Shown here piece by piece: positions 25,808-35,464 of a stretch of 46,396 bases of DNA (position 1 is its first letter; every line of letters begins with the position of its first letter). The stretch is from NCBI GenBank assembly GCA_003135055.1, contig PLDF01000167.1, forward strand, positions 1 to 46,396, read 5' to 3'. The translations under genes and the position numbers were made by a program. The notes below the pieces were generated by a model, which saw nothing but the letters and a program-made list of their open reading frames with translations, was not told where the DNA came from and searched no databases. This stretch comes from Bryobacterales bacterium (lineage in GTDB: Bacteria > Acidobacteriota > Terriglobia > Bryobacterales > Bryobacteraceae).

Positions 25808-27391
25808 TTACTTCACTGTAACCATCACCACGCCGTGCGATGGGACATCTACCGATAGCTCAGCCGGCGCCGTCACATCCTGGTGCGCCCATAGATCGCG
25901 CACCTTCGGATTCTTCTTCGTCACGCCCACCTCGGACCACTTCACCGTCATCTTCGCGGCGTCGCCGCCGCGGTTGAACAAACTCACCGCGACGCCTTGC
26001 GCCAACGGCTTCTTCCACACTTCCTGGCACGGAATTTTGGTCTGCTGGCCGCCCCGGCCGGCGATGCTGCAATCGCCGTCCTTGCGCACCGCCAGGCCTT
26101 GCACGCCCGCCTTATCCTGATCGATCGCGATCACCTCTTTGTTCATGAGGATCGCCTTGATGGAATCGGTCATGCTGCGGATGTCGTTGCCCGCCAGCAG
26201 CGGGGCCGCCAGCATCGACCACAGACTCATGTGCGTGCGGTATTCGGTATCCGTCATTTGGCCGTTGCCGATTTCCAGCATGTCGGGGTCGTTCCAGTGT
26301 CCCGGCCCGGCGTGCTTTTCGCGCCCGATCTGGCTATCGAATCCAATGGTTGACATGGAATACCAGTTGTCGCTGATATCGCCCGTGGTGCGCCAGAGAT
26401 TACCGCCCGCGGCCGGACCCCACTCGCCCGGTTCCTGCCAGCCATACTCGCAAAGGCTGAAGATAATCGGCCGCCTGGCTGCGCGCAACGCCAGCCCCAT
26501 CTTCTGGTAGGCCGGCTTGAGTTCTTCCGGGTGATAGACCTCGTTGGCGCTGCACCAATCGTACTTCAGGTAATCGATGCCCCAGGCCGCCCACGTTTTC
26601 GCGTCCTGTTCTTCGTGGTTGTAGCTGGCGGCGAATCCCGCGCAGGTTCTGGGTCCCGGTCCCGAATAGATGCCCAGCTTCAACCCTTTCCCGTGTACGT
26701 AATCCGCCAGCGCTTTCATGTCGGGAAATTTCTGGTTCGATTGAATGTTTCCATCCTTATCGCGCTCGCCTTCCCAGGTGTCGTCGATGTTCACGTAAAT
26801 GTAGCCCGCGTCGCGCATGCCGCTGGAAGCTATGGCGTCGGCCATGCCGCGCACCGCCCGATCGTCGACCGCCCGTGCGAACTTATTCCAACTGTTCCAG
26901 CCCATCGGCGGCGTGAGCGCGTAACCGTTCGGCTTAATGGGCTTGAATTCCGGTAAGGGCTTGTGCGCCAGCTCCGGCGGCAGCTTGTATTCGGTTTCGC
27001 TCGAAGCCTTCTTGAGGACCGTTGGACCCTGAGGCCCGCGGCCGCCCTGACCCTGCCCCGCGGCCGGTGGATTGGCCGGAGAGACAGTCAGCTGGTCGCC
27101 GCCGATCTCGCCCTTGAACGCCGTCTTGCGGCCGTTGCCGTCGAGTCTCTCGAATGTGATTTGAGTGCCGTCGATGGCGCCGTTGAGGATGTCGGCGATG
27201 CCCCGGTTCACCAACATCGTGCCAGTGAAGCGATTCCCGTCCACCTTAATCACGTACACGGTTTCGGCCGGCGGCCGGTTACCCTTGGCGTTCGGATTCG
27301 GGGGCGCGGCGTATTTCCACGTTCCCGCCAATTCGGCTGCGCCCAATGCGAGGGGCGCCATTAGACAAAAGCAAATCAGAGTTTTTCGCAT
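25808..27391 (-). CDS. Secreted GH27 alpha-galactosidase-like glycoside hydrolase
   Basis: 527 residues: a signal peptide (MRKTLICFCLMAPLALGAAE), an N-terminal ~110-residue beta domain (LAGTWKYAAPP...FKGEIGGDQLTVSP) found in some acidobacterial members, then a GH27 catalytic barrel from LTPPMGWNSWNKFARAVDDR. Key residues are the nucleophile Asp in YLKYDWCSANE and the acid/base Asp in GHWNDPDMLEIGNG; C-terminal beta strands follow (VAVSLFNRGGDAAKMTVKWS). It releases alpha-galactose, or a related alpha-sugar, from plant or other glycans outside the cytoplasm. ATG 27391 has AGGAG 7 bases upstream. The LacI gene lies upstream on the same strand and probably controls it. Confidence 0.94.
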   Translation of the reverse strand: MRKTLICFCLMAPLALGAAELAGTWKYAAPPNPNAKGNRPPAETVYVIKVDGNRFTGTMLVNRGIADILNGAIDGTQITFERLDGNGRKTAFKGEIGGDQLTVSPANPPAAGQGQGGRGPQGPTVLKKASSETEYKLPPELAHKPLPEFKPIKPNGYALTPPMGWNSWNKFARAVDDRAVRGMADAIASSGMRDAGYIYVNIDDTWEGERDKDGNIQSNQKFPDMKALADYVHGKGLKLGIYSGPGPRTCAGFAASYNHEEQDAKTWAAWGIDYLKYDWCSANEVYHPEELKPAYQKMGLALRAARRPIIFSLCEYGWQEPGEWGPAAGGNLWRTTGDISDNWYSMSTIGFDSQIGREKHAGPGHWNDPDMLEIGNGQMTDTEYRTHMSLWSMLAAPLLAGNDIRSMTDSIKAILMNKEVIAIDQDKAGVQGLAVRKDGDCSIAGRGGQQTKIPCQEVWKKPLAQGVAVSLFNRGGDAAKMTVKWSEVGVTKKNPKVRDLWAHQDVTAPAELSVDVPSHGVVMVTVK

Positions 27392-27515
27392 CGTTATCTC
27401 CTGGGTTTCATGTCCTGGGTTTCTTCTGAGGCTGCGAAGGCCGAGCCCTAAGTGCGGCTCGGTATAGCGCATGCCCTGGGCTTGGCCAAGCCTTGGCCAA
27501 TATGAACCCGCGCGA

Positions 27516-28505
27516 CTAAGGTGGCGGCGCGGTAGTCTGCCGTATGACCAGACTCGTCTTCACTTCGTAATCGGCGCCGCCATGGCTCGAATCGTTGATC
27601 AGCTTCCACAGCGATTGGAACGCCAGCCGCCCGATCTCCGCGCGCGGCACCGCCACCGTGGTCAAGGCCGGCTGCGTGAATTGCGCGAAAGTGATGTCGT
27701 CGAACCCGATCACCGAAAGCGCCGCCGGCACCGGGATCTGCCGGTCGTAGGCGTAGTGCATGGCGCCGATCGCCATCAGATCGTTGGCGGCCATTACAGC
27801 CGTCGCTTCAAAGCCGCAGAGCAGCTTCGAACAGCTGAAGTATCCGCCCTGCACGGTAAAATCGGAATCCACCACGCGCGTTTCGAGGCCCGCCGCGCGG
27901 GCGCCTTCCAGAAACGCGGACTTGCGCCGCAGTGCAAATACGCCATCGAATGGGCCGCCGATGAAGCCCACCCGCTTGTGGCCCAGGGCAGCCAGATGGT
28001 CCACCGCTTCAAGGATTCCCTGCCTCTGCTCAATGGCGACGTTGCCGCTGTTCGGACCCGCCGCGCCGTAACCCAGATACACCGCTGACATACCCTTCTT
28101 CGCGAGAAATTCCTTGATGGGCTCATCCACCTGCGACGTCAGGAAGGCTGCGCCCGGCACTTGCAGGCTCAGCAGACGCTCCACCATATTGCGTGTCCGC
28201 TGCGGATCGCTATTGGTGTTCATCACGATGGTTTCCATGCCGGAGAGATTCGCTTCCTCCTGGAAGGTCTTCGTGATTTCGGGGAAAAAAGGATTGCCGA
28301 TGTCGGGAACGATCAACCCCACAATCGAGCTGCGTCCCACCACCAGGCTGCGCGCGGCGGTGTTAGGCAGATAGCCCAATTCCTTAGCCGCCCATAACAC
28401 CCGTTGCCCAGTCTCCGGCCGGACCTTGCGCGAATCGTTGAGCACGTAAGAGACGGTGGCTACTGAGACGCCCGCCTTTACCGCCACCTCTTTGATGGTC
28501 GCCAT
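27516..28505 (-). CDS. LacI-family transcriptional regulator
   Basis: 329 residues. An N-terminal LacI helix-turn-helix and hinge (ATIKEVAVKAGVSVATVSYV, residues 2-21, then LNDSRKVRPET and LGYLPNTAARSL) is followed by a periplasmic-binding-protein-like effector domain (GLIVPDIGNPFFPEITKTFQ; HKRVGFIGGPFDGVFALRRK; FEATAVMAANDLMAIGAMHY). It probably senses a sugar, given the GH27 gene immediately downstream and the divergent TonB-dependent receptor and metalloprotease. A LacI-type half-palindrome is at 28581. Confidence 0.95.
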   Translation of the reverse strand: MATIKEVAVKAGVSVATVSYVLNDSRKVRPETGQRVLWAAKELGYLPNTAARSLVVGRSSIVGLIVPDIGNPFFPEITKTFQEEANLSGMETIVMNTNSDPQRTRNMVERLLSLQVPGAAFLTSQVDEPIKEFLAKKGMSAVYLGYGAAGPNSGNVAIEQRQGILEAVDHLAALGHKRVGFIGGPFDGVFALRRKSAFLEGARAAGLETRVVDSDFTVQGGYFSCSKLLCGFEATAVMAANDLMAIGAMHYAYDRQIPVPAALSVIGFDDITFAQFTQPALTTVAVPRAEIGRLAFQSLWKLINDSSHGGADYEVKTSLVIRQTTAPPP

Positions 28506-28580
28506 AATGAACGGAACCGCCGAAGTTCCGCAAGTGTACGCTACAGAGTGCCAGAACGGCCGCCCAGTGTCAAGCCGTGG

Positions 28581-28592
28581 TGAAACGATTAA
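28581..28592. promoter_or_regulatory. Possible LacI-family operator
   Basis: TGAAAC-GATTAA has the central CG and left half of the LacI-family consensus TGAAACGTTTCA, with 4 of 6 matches in the right half. It lies between the LacI start and the receptor promoter, 54 bases upstream of the -35. Weak evidence on its own. Confidence 0.4.
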
Positions 28593-28645
28593 ATATACTC
28601 TGCGGCGTTTACGCTATCTTCATCAAACCGAAGGTAACACCCGGC

Positions 28646-28675
28646 TTGACAAGGCGTAACCAATCGGCTTATACT
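28646..28675 (+). promoter_or_regulatory. Sigma70-type promoter of the TonB-dependent receptor
   Basis: A perfect -35 TTGACA (28646-28651), an 18-base spacer and a -10 TATACT (28670-28675, 5 of 6). The predicted leader is about 87 bases. It contains a hairpin, CACGGC-N11-GCCGTG (28705-28727), and ends with GGGAGGAAAGAG before the ATG at 28769. Confidence 0.7.
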
Positions 28676-28768
28676 CCGGCATAAATTTAATCTGGGTTAA
28701 CTGCCACGGCATGGGTTTGTGGCCGTGCCGGGAGAGTCCGCGGGCAAATCGCGTTAGGGAGGAAAGAG

Positions 28769-31700
28769 ATGCTTCAAAAGGGGCAAGCCAGTTTTTTCCG
28801 CACATTATTTTTTGCCACTGGAATCGCTGCATTGGCGCTCAGCGGCTTTGCGCAAGTAACCACTACCGGAATCCACGGGATCGTCCGCGATCCATCGGGC
28901 GCGGTGGTTCCAAGCGCCACCGTGAGGGTCACCGACACGGGCACGGGAATTGAGCGAGTCACCACGTCGGCTCAAGACGGAGGCTTCGTGTTCCCCGACC
29001 TCCAGGCGGCAACCTACAAGCTCAGCGTGAGCGCCACTGGATTTCAGACGGCCGTGTATGACTCCGTGGTAGTAGATACCGGCCGCACCACCGATGTACC
29101 GGTTCAGTTGACCGTCGGCGCCGCCACGCAAACCGTGGAAGTTTCGGCCGTCGGCGCTCAGCTTGAGACCACTTCGAACGAAGTTGGCACAACCATCAAC
29201 AACAAGAATATTGAGAACCTGCCTTACAGTAGCCGCGATTCCTTGAATTTCAGCCTGCTCATGGCGGGCGCCCAGGCTGGCAGCGGAGGCAGCACGTTCA
29301 ACAACCTTCCCAACGCCTCGATGAGCATCACCATCGACGGCATGGACAACAACTCCGAGCGCTTCAAGAGTGGCGGCACCAGTTTCTACGCATTTGCGCC
29401 GGAGCGCATCGATGCGATTGAGGAGACCACCGTCTCCACTACCGGGTTGGGCGCGGACGCCTCGGGCATGGGAGCCATGGGCATCCGCTTCACCACGCGG
29501 CGAGGCACCGATCAATTCCACGGAACGGTGGGCGAGCAGTTCGCCAATGAAGATCTGAATGCCAACACTTTCTTCGCCAATTTGCGCGCGCAGCCGATCT
29601 CGAAGACCCGCCAGAATAACCCCTACGGAAGAATCAGCGGACCGCTGCTGCCCTTCGTTCCGAGACTGAAGCACAAGCTGTTTTTCATGGCGTACTTCGA
29701 GGCCCAGCCCCAGCCGGGCACAACCACCCTCACCACACCCGTTCTAAGCTCGGCCTCCCAAACCGGCAATTTTACCTACATCGGAACCGACGGCGTGACA
29801 CGTACCGTAAACCTGCTGACGGCTGCTGGAGCGGCTGGCTACGCCAGCACTATCGACCCAACCATCTCGAGCATTCTCGGCGTGATTAACGGAACCCAAT
29901 CGAAGGCCAGCGGTTTTCTGCCGGTCACCGGCCAGCCCTACTGGCAAACCATGGAGTGGACGCAGGGAACGAACACCAACCAGCTCTTCCCGGCTGCCCG
30001 CGTCGACTTTCAAATTACCCCGAGAGTTGCCTGGCACGGCAGTTGGACGCTGCGCTATGAAAATATTCACGGCAGCGCGCCGCCCTATCCGGGATTGGAT
30101 CAATACGCATTCACCAACGCTTACAAGATCACCACATACGTGGGCGCCAACACGGTCGATTACACCATCAAGCCGAACATGATCAATACCACCATGTTTG
30201 GCGTGCAGAGCAACGGCGAGTACTTCTACCAAGGCTCTTTTCCGCAGGAGTGGGCGCCTTATGGCAACCGTCGGCTGAGTATCCCGACCGCCGGCGACGC
30301 TAATATTGCCGGGGGCGCAGCACCCACCCTGATCGCCACGCCGATTCCGTCGAGTGGCAATGTTCTGCCATTCATTCGCAACAATCCGGTTTACCAATTC
30401 AAAGACGACCTGAACTGGGTTAAGGGCAAGCACACCTTCCTCATCGGCGGCACGGTGAAGCACTCCAGCTTCTACGAAACGTCGTACGGAACCGCCGGCG
30501 TCCCGGTCTATAGCATTGGCCTCACCTCTTCCGACCCGGCCGCCGCGGCTCTCACGGCAGCCCTGCCGGCTATCAACAACAGCAATGGCGATCTGACGAA
30601 CGCGGAAGATTTATACGCGATTCTTACAGGCAGGGTCACCGGCATCTCCGCTTCGAACAACGTAAGTGAGACTACGCATCAATACGCCGAGTTTCAGCCT
30701 GCTACGCAGCGTTTTGCCTACACTTACGCCGGGCTGTATATTCAGGACAGCTTCCGCGTCTCTCCCAACTTTACCCTGAATTACGGTTTCCGCTGGGAGC
30801 TGGATGGCGCCATTCACAGCACCAATGGCATCGACGGCACGCCCGGACCCGGCTCTTTTTTCGGCCCCTCGACTGGCTTGTTCCAACCCGGCAGCTTGAA
30901 CGGTAATCAGAGCCCCACGCTGGTTCAAGCTACCGGCAGCCCGTATAAGTCGGATTTAGTTAACCCGGCGCCAACTATCGGTTTCGCGTGGAACCCCAGC
31001 GCCAGTGGCATGCTTGGAAAACTGCTCGGCGACAAGAAGACGGTCATCCGCGGCGGTTACTCGATCACTTACTATAACGAAGGCATGAATGCGATTTCGA
31101 ACGTGGTTTCCGGTAACAAAGGCGCTACTCAGTCCATCTCCGGAACGGCGGCGGTGGGCAGCACGACATTCCCCATCGGGACCACCCTCGGCTCGCCCGT
31201 TCCGCCGCTCACGGTGACTCCCGCAACCTGGGGTTATCCGATCAACGAATCGAATTACTCGCTAAATAGCTCTTTGACGCTGTATCAGGTTAACCCCAAT
31301 CTGGTCTCGCCGTACGTGCAGAACTGGAATCTGGGCATCCAGCGCGAAGTGGCGGCCCACACCGTTCTCGAAGTGCGTTACATAGGCAACAAGACCACGC
31401 ACATGTGGCACTACCAGAATATTAACGAGGTCAACGTCTTCGAAAACGGTTTTCTGCCGCAGTTCGTACAGGCGCAGCAGAATCTGAGCATTAACGCCGC
31501 CAACGGGAAGGGCAACACCTTCGTCAACAACGGCCTTGCCGGGCAGGCGGCGATGCCGATTTTCGACGCCGCGTTCGGCGCCAGCGGAACCAACGCCGCG
31601 CTGGCTTCCTCCTCCGGCTACGGCAGCAGCAGCTTCATCACCGACTTGCAGCAGGGCCTCGCCGGCACAATGGCCTCATCTCTCGCCAGCACCAGCAGCC

Positions 31701-32635
31701 CAACCTATTTCTGCCGCCTGGTGGGCGCGAAATTCGCTCCGTGCGCATCGCAAGGTTACACCGGAGCCACTCCCTATCCCGTCAACTTCTTTGAAGCCAA
31801 CCCCTACGCCAGCGGCGGCCTGGAATATCAGGACAGTAACGGCAACAGTAACTACAACGGCTTTCAAGCGGAGGTGCGCAAGGCCTTCAGCCATGGGCTG
31901 GCGTTCACCGGCAACTTCGTCTGGAGCCACTCGATGGGCGATGAGCTGAATTCCAGCGACCAGACGGCCACTTACCAGTGGTTCACCCAGCGCAACGGCC
32001 ACTTGAGTTATGGCCCTTCGCCCTTCGACCACCGGCTCGCATGGAATTCCTTCTGGACTTACGACCTGCCGCTCGGCAAGGGCAGGGCGCTCAATATCGC
32101 CAACCCGGTTATCGATCGCGCCATCGGCGGCTGGACCCTCGGCGGCGTGGAGCAGATCGCCACCGGCTCTCCCAGCATCATCAGCAGCGGTCGCGATACT
32201 GTCAATCAGCTCGCGCAGAGCGGCGTGGTATTCGGCAACGGTCTCACCTTGAACCAGTTGCAGAAAGATCTTGCCACCATTCCGAATATGAATCAGGTGG
32301 TGAGCGGCAACTTAGTCTCCAACGTGTCGGGCATTGTGCAGTCGAGCGGCATCGCCAACCCGGCGGATTACGCTCCAGCTTCCACGCCGGGCGTATTCAG
32401 CGATCTGGTTTACCTCTACGGAAAGACTACGTTCACCCTCAATATGAGCCTGAACAAGCAGGTCCGCATCAAAGAGCGCTGGAACGTGGGCTTCCGCATG
32501 GAAGCGTTGAACTTCCTCAACCATCCGTTCTTCACCAGCCTCGGCAGTTCGAGCGTTACGGCGAACAGCTTCGGGCAAGTCAGCTCGGCCAGTGGTAACC
32601 GCTCCGTTCTGTTTCGCGCTTACGTAAGCTGGTAG
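28769..32635 (+). CDS. Oar-like TonB-dependent outer-membrane receptor
   Basis: 1288 residues: a signal region (FFRTLFFATGIAALALSGFA), a carboxypeptidase-regulatory-like domain (about 32-115: GIHGIVRDPSGAVVPSATVR, GGFVFPDLQAATYKLSVSAT), a plug-like domain (about 130-240), then a long beta-barrel whose last residue is the aromatic W of FRAYVSW, as in Oar-type outer-membrane proteins. It would import large or scarce ligands, powered by TonB. It has its own promoter and a strong Shine-Dalgarno (GGGAGG), and is divergent from a LacI-GH27 pair, which suggests a sugar-related ligand. A secreted metalloprotease follows 98 bases downstream. Confidence 0.93.
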   Translation: MLQKGQASFFRTLFFATGIAALALSGFAQVTTTGIHGIVRDPSGAVVPSATVRVTDTGTGIERVTTSAQDGGFVFPDLQAATYKLSVSATGFQTAVYDSVVVDTGRTTDVPVQLTVGAATQTVEVSAVGAQLETTSNEVGTTINNKNIENLPYSSRDSLNFSLLMAGAQAGSGGSTFNNLPNASMSITIDGMDNNSERFKSGGTSFYAFAPERIDAIEETTVSTTGLGADASGMGAMGIRFTTRRGTDQFHGTVGEQFANEDLNANTFFANLRAQPISKTRQNNPYGRISGPLLPFVPRLKHKLFFMAYFEAQPQPGTTTLTTPVLSSASQTGNFTYIGTDGVTRTVNLLTAAGAAGYASTIDPTISSILGVINGTQSKASGFLPVTGQPYWQTMEWTQGTNTNQLFPAARVDFQITPRVAWHGSWTLRYENIHGSAPPYPGLDQYAFTNAYKITTYVGANTVDYTIKPNMINTTMFGVQSNGEYFYQGSFPQEWAPYGNRRLSIPTAGDANIAGGAAPTLIATPIPSSGNVLPFIRNNPVYQFKDDLNWVKGKHTFLIGGTVKHSSFYETSYGTAGVPVYSIGLTSSDPAAAALTAALPAINNSNGDLTNAEDLYAILTGRVTGISASNNVSETTHQYAEFQPATQRFAYTYAGLYIQDSFRVSPNFTLNYGFRWELDGAIHSTNGIDGTPGPGSFFGPSTGLFQPGSLNGNQSPTLVQATGSPYKSDLVNPAPTIGFAWNPSASGMLGKLLGDKKTVIRGGYSITYYNEGMNAISNVVSGNKGATQSISGTAAVGSTTFPIGTTLGSPVPPLTVTPATWGYPINESNYSLNSSLTLYQVNPNLVSPYVQNWNLGIQREVAAHTVLEVRYIGNKTTHMWHYQNINEVNVFENGFLPQFVQAQQNLSINAANGKGNTFVNNGLAGQAAMPIFDAAFGASGTNAALASSSGYGSSSFITDLQQGLAGTMASSLASTSSPTYFCRLVGAKFAPCASQGYTGATPYPVNFFEANPYASGGLEYQDSNGNSNYNGFQAEVRKAFSHGLAFTGNFVWSHSMGDELNSSDQTATYQWFTQRNGHLSYGPSPFDHRLAWNSFWTYDLPLGKGRALNIANPVIDRAIGGWTLGGVEQIATGSPSIISSGRDTVNQLAQSGVVFGNGLTLNQLQKDLATIPNMNQVVSGNLVSNVSGIVQSSGIANPADYAPASTPGVFSDLVYLYGKTTFTLNMSLNKQVRIKERWNVGFRMEALNFLNHPFFTSLGSSSVTANSFGQVSSASGNRSVLFRAYVSW

Positions 32636-32644
32636 CAAGTAGCG

Positions 32645-32663
32645 CCGGCGGTCTTGCCGCCGG
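32645..32663 (+). terminator. CCGGCGG hairpin after the receptor gene
   Basis: CCGGCGG-TCTTG-CCGCCGG, a perfect 7-bp stem, 9 bases after the receptor stop. No T-run follows. The same hairpin sequence appears at 39688-39706 and, inverted, at 39922-39940, so it is a dispersed repeat used in terminator positions. Confidence 0.5.
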
Positions 32664-32733
32664 TCCGGGGCGGGCTTTCGAGTCTGCCCCCTCCGCGGCG
32701 TAGCTTCGATTATGCCGACTGAAAGAGACTGCC

Positions 32734-35070
32734 ATGAAGAGACACAGCCGATTTTTCTCGCAGATAGCATTTCCGATCGCTTTCGCGGCGCTGCTGCACG
32801 CTCAAGGGCGGCAGGAGCCGGGCCATTCCATCGGCAAGATTTCGACTCAGGGCGACCTGATCGTCATGACGCTCGACGAAGGCGCGCTCGGCAAGGCCAA
32901 CATGTTCGACCTGGTCCGCCGCACCTTGCGCTTTACGCCGGATGGCTCCGGGTACCGCGCTCAAAATCTTGCATGGCAGTGGGACTCGGAGTTCGGTCCC
33001 GAGATGACCGGGAGCCAGGCGGCGCTGAAGAACTTCTCGTTTCCCTTTTCGGGCAAGAGTTGGAACTCGTTTTCCGTGGGAATGACCGGGTCGATGACCT
33101 TCGGCGAACCCGCTGGCGGCGCACGCGGCGGCCGGGGCGGCCCTGGTGGCGGCGGCGGCCGGGGCGGCGGCATCTCCGTGGATCGGTTCGCCGAGTTGCA
33201 GCAAGCCGGCCGGACGCTGATCAATACCGTACCGGCGATCAGTGTGTTCTTTAAGCCGCGGATGGCGGGCGTCCGTCATTTGAAAGAGCTCGATGACCGC
33301 GCGGTCGTCACCTGGACCCTGACTGAGCCGGTGGGCGGCGTCCAGGACATGACTTGGACGCCGACCGTGAACCGCTTCCAGGCTGTGCTGCGGAAAGATG
33401 GGACGATTGAGATGTCTTACGACCAGGTGGCCGCTAAGGATGCGATCGTCGGCATTTATCCGATGGTTACTGAGGGCGTGGAAAAGGAGATCGCCACTCT
33501 CGCCAGTGAAGAGCATGCCGAGAATGCCGGGAAGGCCGCTGTGGCTCCCCACCTCGATATCAGGAGTGTGAAGCTGACGTCAGTCGATGGCCTGTTCTTA
33601 AAGGCGGCCATCGAGACCCGCGGACCTGTACTGCCGGAAAGCGATCCGGGAATCGTAGGTATCGCCTACCGGGTTTGCCTGGTTGCTGATCATGCCGCTA
33701 TTCAAGCTGCTACTCAAGCCGCTAAGAAGCCCCTTGGGGACTGTACGCAGAACTCTCATGCCGACGCCATCTGGACGATTCAGGGCGGAACGGGAGGGCG
33801 CGGCAACCGGGGAGGCGGCGCAGGTTCCCGCTACAACGCGTCCGGAACGGGTGTCTCGCCGGGAGTGAAGATCGACGGAAACACCATCTCGGTGCAAGGA
33901 ACTCTTCCCGCCGGATACAAGGCCGGCGATCGAATCTTCGTGTACGCCGCCGTTCAAACTTCGTCGACTCCCCCCGTAACCGTCGCCCGGATACGCCCGC
34001 AAGCGGTGAAACTCGCCGGCCTGGGCAGTCCCGAAGTGGATCTGTCGTCCGTGAAGAAGGAGGACGGTCCGTTCGCTGTTGCCTACGAGGCATTCCATTA
34101 CATGAAGCCGCCCAGAGCCGTGGACCTGACCTGCACGGTTATCAAAGCCCTGGGCGACAAGTTCGATATGCTGGCGTATTACTCCGATTTCCGCATAGAC
34201 AACCCGGAGGCCGGCACTTCCAGCAACGGGCCGCTGGGCGGCGGTCCCGCGGGCGGCGCAGTCACTGGAATCGGCGCCAACCAAAGAAACCTGGAGAGTT
34301 ACTGCACTCAGGGAAGGTTCCAATGGCAGTTCATACAGCCCGTGTATGTGGGCTCGAACCAGATGCAGGAATACCCGCCGGAAGGAGTTACGGACACTAA
34401 CACGCACAACGTGACAGCCTATTCTCACCAACTCGCTGAGCGGACGTCGAATGGAAAGATGCCTCCGTATGACTATGCGATGTCGCAGATCGGGCATGAG
34501 ATGGGCCACCGTTGGAGCGCCTTCGTCTCCGCTAAAGTCAGCGGCGAGACGATCCCCTTAGGCCCCACGCACTGGGCCAGAGGATTGCAAGCGCAGGCGG
34601 CATTCCCCTATCAGCGGCCCTATGAAGCCTCGGCGATGGGCGGCGGCGTCTGGCAGGATAACTACGATGGCACGTTTACCCAATTGGATGACGACTACTA
34701 CGTCCCGGCTACCGGTTGGTCCTATCTCGACCTCTACCTCATGGGGATGATCGCGCCTTCTGAAGTGCCCGACTTCTTCATCCTGAGGAACCTGGTCGCG
34801 GCCGGGAGAGACGCCAACGGCCGACCGATATTCAAAGCCGACCGGACGAAGGTGACCATACAGGATGTGATTGCGGTCGAGGGGCCGCGCTTACCCGACG
34901 TCGATCGCGCGCAGAAGAAGTTCAACACCGGGATGGTGGTGGTAGTGGAGCACGGCAAAACACCAGGCCGGGAACTGATCGAGCGAACCAACGGGATTCG
35001 AGCGGCGTGGATGGACTACTGGGCAACGACAACCGGACATCGTTCCTCCATGACAGCGAACCCCCGGTAA
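32734..35070 (+). CDS. Secreted HEMGH-motif metalloprotease-like protein
   Basis: 778 residues with a signal peptide (FFSQIAFPIAFAALLHAQG). The N-terminal half is beta-rich, with Gly-rich linkers near 128-147 and 345-370. The zinc motif is HEMGH at about residue 588 (YAMSQIGHEMGHRWSAFV), followed by DDYYVPATGWSYLDLYLMGM, a block seen in large secreted peptidase-like proteins of soil bacteria; a third zinc ligand is not certain. It lies directly downstream of the TonB-dependent receptor in the same direction, so the pair may process and import one substrate. Not assigned to a MEROPS family by eye. Confidence 0.85.
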   Translation: MKRHSRFFSQIAFPIAFAALLHAQGRQEPGHSIGKISTQGDLIVMTLDEGALGKANMFDLVRRTLRFTPDGSGYRAQNLAWQWDSEFGPEMTGSQAALKNFSFPFSGKSWNSFSVGMTGSMTFGEPAGGARGGRGGPGGGGGRGGGISVDRFAELQQAGRTLINTVPAISVFFKPRMAGVRHLKELDDRAVVTWTLTEPVGGVQDMTWTPTVNRFQAVLRKDGTIEMSYDQVAAKDAIVGIYPMVTEGVEKEIATLASEEHAENAGKAAVAPHLDIRSVKLTSVDGLFLKAAIETRGPVLPESDPGIVGIAYRVCLVADHAAIQAATQAAKKPLGDCTQNSHADAIWTIQGGTGGRGNRGGGAGSRYNASGTGVSPGVKIDGNTISVQGTLPAGYKAGDRIFVYAAVQTSSTPPVTVARIRPQAVKLAGLGSPEVDLSSVKKEDGPFAVAYEAFHYMKPPRAVDLTCTVIKALGDKFDMLAYYSDFRIDNPEAGTSSNGPLGGGPAGGAVTGIGANQRNLESYCTQGRFQWQFIQPVYVGSNQMQEYPPEGVTDTNTHNVTAYSHQLAERTSNGKMPPYDYAMSQIGHEMGHRWSAFVSAKVSGETIPLGPTHWARGLQAQAAFPYQRPYEASAMGGGVWQDNYDGTFTQLDDDYYVPATGWSYLDLYLMGMIAPSEVPDFFILRNLVAAGRDANGRPIFKADRTKVTIQDVIAVEGPRLPDVDRAQKKFNTGMVVVVEHGKTPGRELIERTNGIRAAWMDYWATTTGHRSSMTANPR

Positions 35071-35079
35071 GTGGCGCGG

Positions 35080-35464
35080 CCCCATGGGCTGCGCAGTGGC
35101 GTCGGCGCAGTCAGCTCTCCGTTCTCGAAACCGCACGTCAAATTCCAGTTCGTAGCCGCCAACGTTCAAGAACGCCGCCATCACGGTCACCGCGACCCGT
35201 TTGTTGCCATCGAGGAACGAACGGTTCTGTGACAACCTGCGCCGCGTTCCTGAATTCCTGGTATAGTGACCGCCTGATTTTGTGCTCTTGCTAGAAACCA
35301 CTCCCTTACATTACGGTCCCGGCTCTGATCGGAGCCACGCGCGTCAGTAAGCGGTTTCGCGACAGCGCCGAATCTCGCGGTCAGCGAACTAGCGAGCCTC
35401 CAAATCTGGCGATTAACGCGGCGTGAACGGCGACCACCTCATCGATGGTTGGATAGGAGGTCAC
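35080..35464 (-). pseudogene. Decayed Doc/Fic-family toxin
   Basis: The start is a GTG at 35464 overlapping the antitoxin stop (GTGA), reading TSYPTIDEVVAVHAALIARF and GGSLVR, the Doc N-terminus, to a TGA at 35383-35381. After a non-homologous stretch containing a palindromic repeat (35298-35344), the C-terminal half resumes as LSQNRSFLDGNKRVAVTVMA and AFLNVGGYELEF. The Fic motif HPFxDGNKR reads NRSFLDGNKR, with the catalytic His replaced by Arg. The gene is therefore interrupted and catalytically dead. Doc toxins phosphorylate EF-Tu in intact phd-doc modules. Confidence 0.75.
35298..35344 (-). repeat. Dispersed palindromic repeat, copy C (inverted, inside doc)
   Basis: The reverse complement reads ACGCGCGTGGCTCCGATCAG then AGCCGGGACCGTAATG and GGGAGTGG, the same element as 101-208 and 19911-20020. 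It lies between the two recognisable halves of the doc gene. Confidence 0.7.

Noticed and set aside
24663..26120. 485-codon plus-strand open frame
   Set aside because: It runs antisense across unit 2, the BlaI gene and the end of the GH27 gene; composition is Ser/Arg/Pro-rich and matches nothing.
25808..27391. GH27 enzyme as part of the BlaI operon
   Set aside because: It is upstream of the blaI promoter on the same strand order but separated by two hairpins after its own end position relative to transcription; blaI is transcribed away from it and has its own promoter.
34891..35301. Reading the DGNKR frame as an intact 136-residue Fic protein
   Set aside because: The N-terminal Doc helices lie upstream in another frame with a stop between, the Fic His is Arg, and the C-terminal half of this frame runs antisense into the metalloprotease gene.
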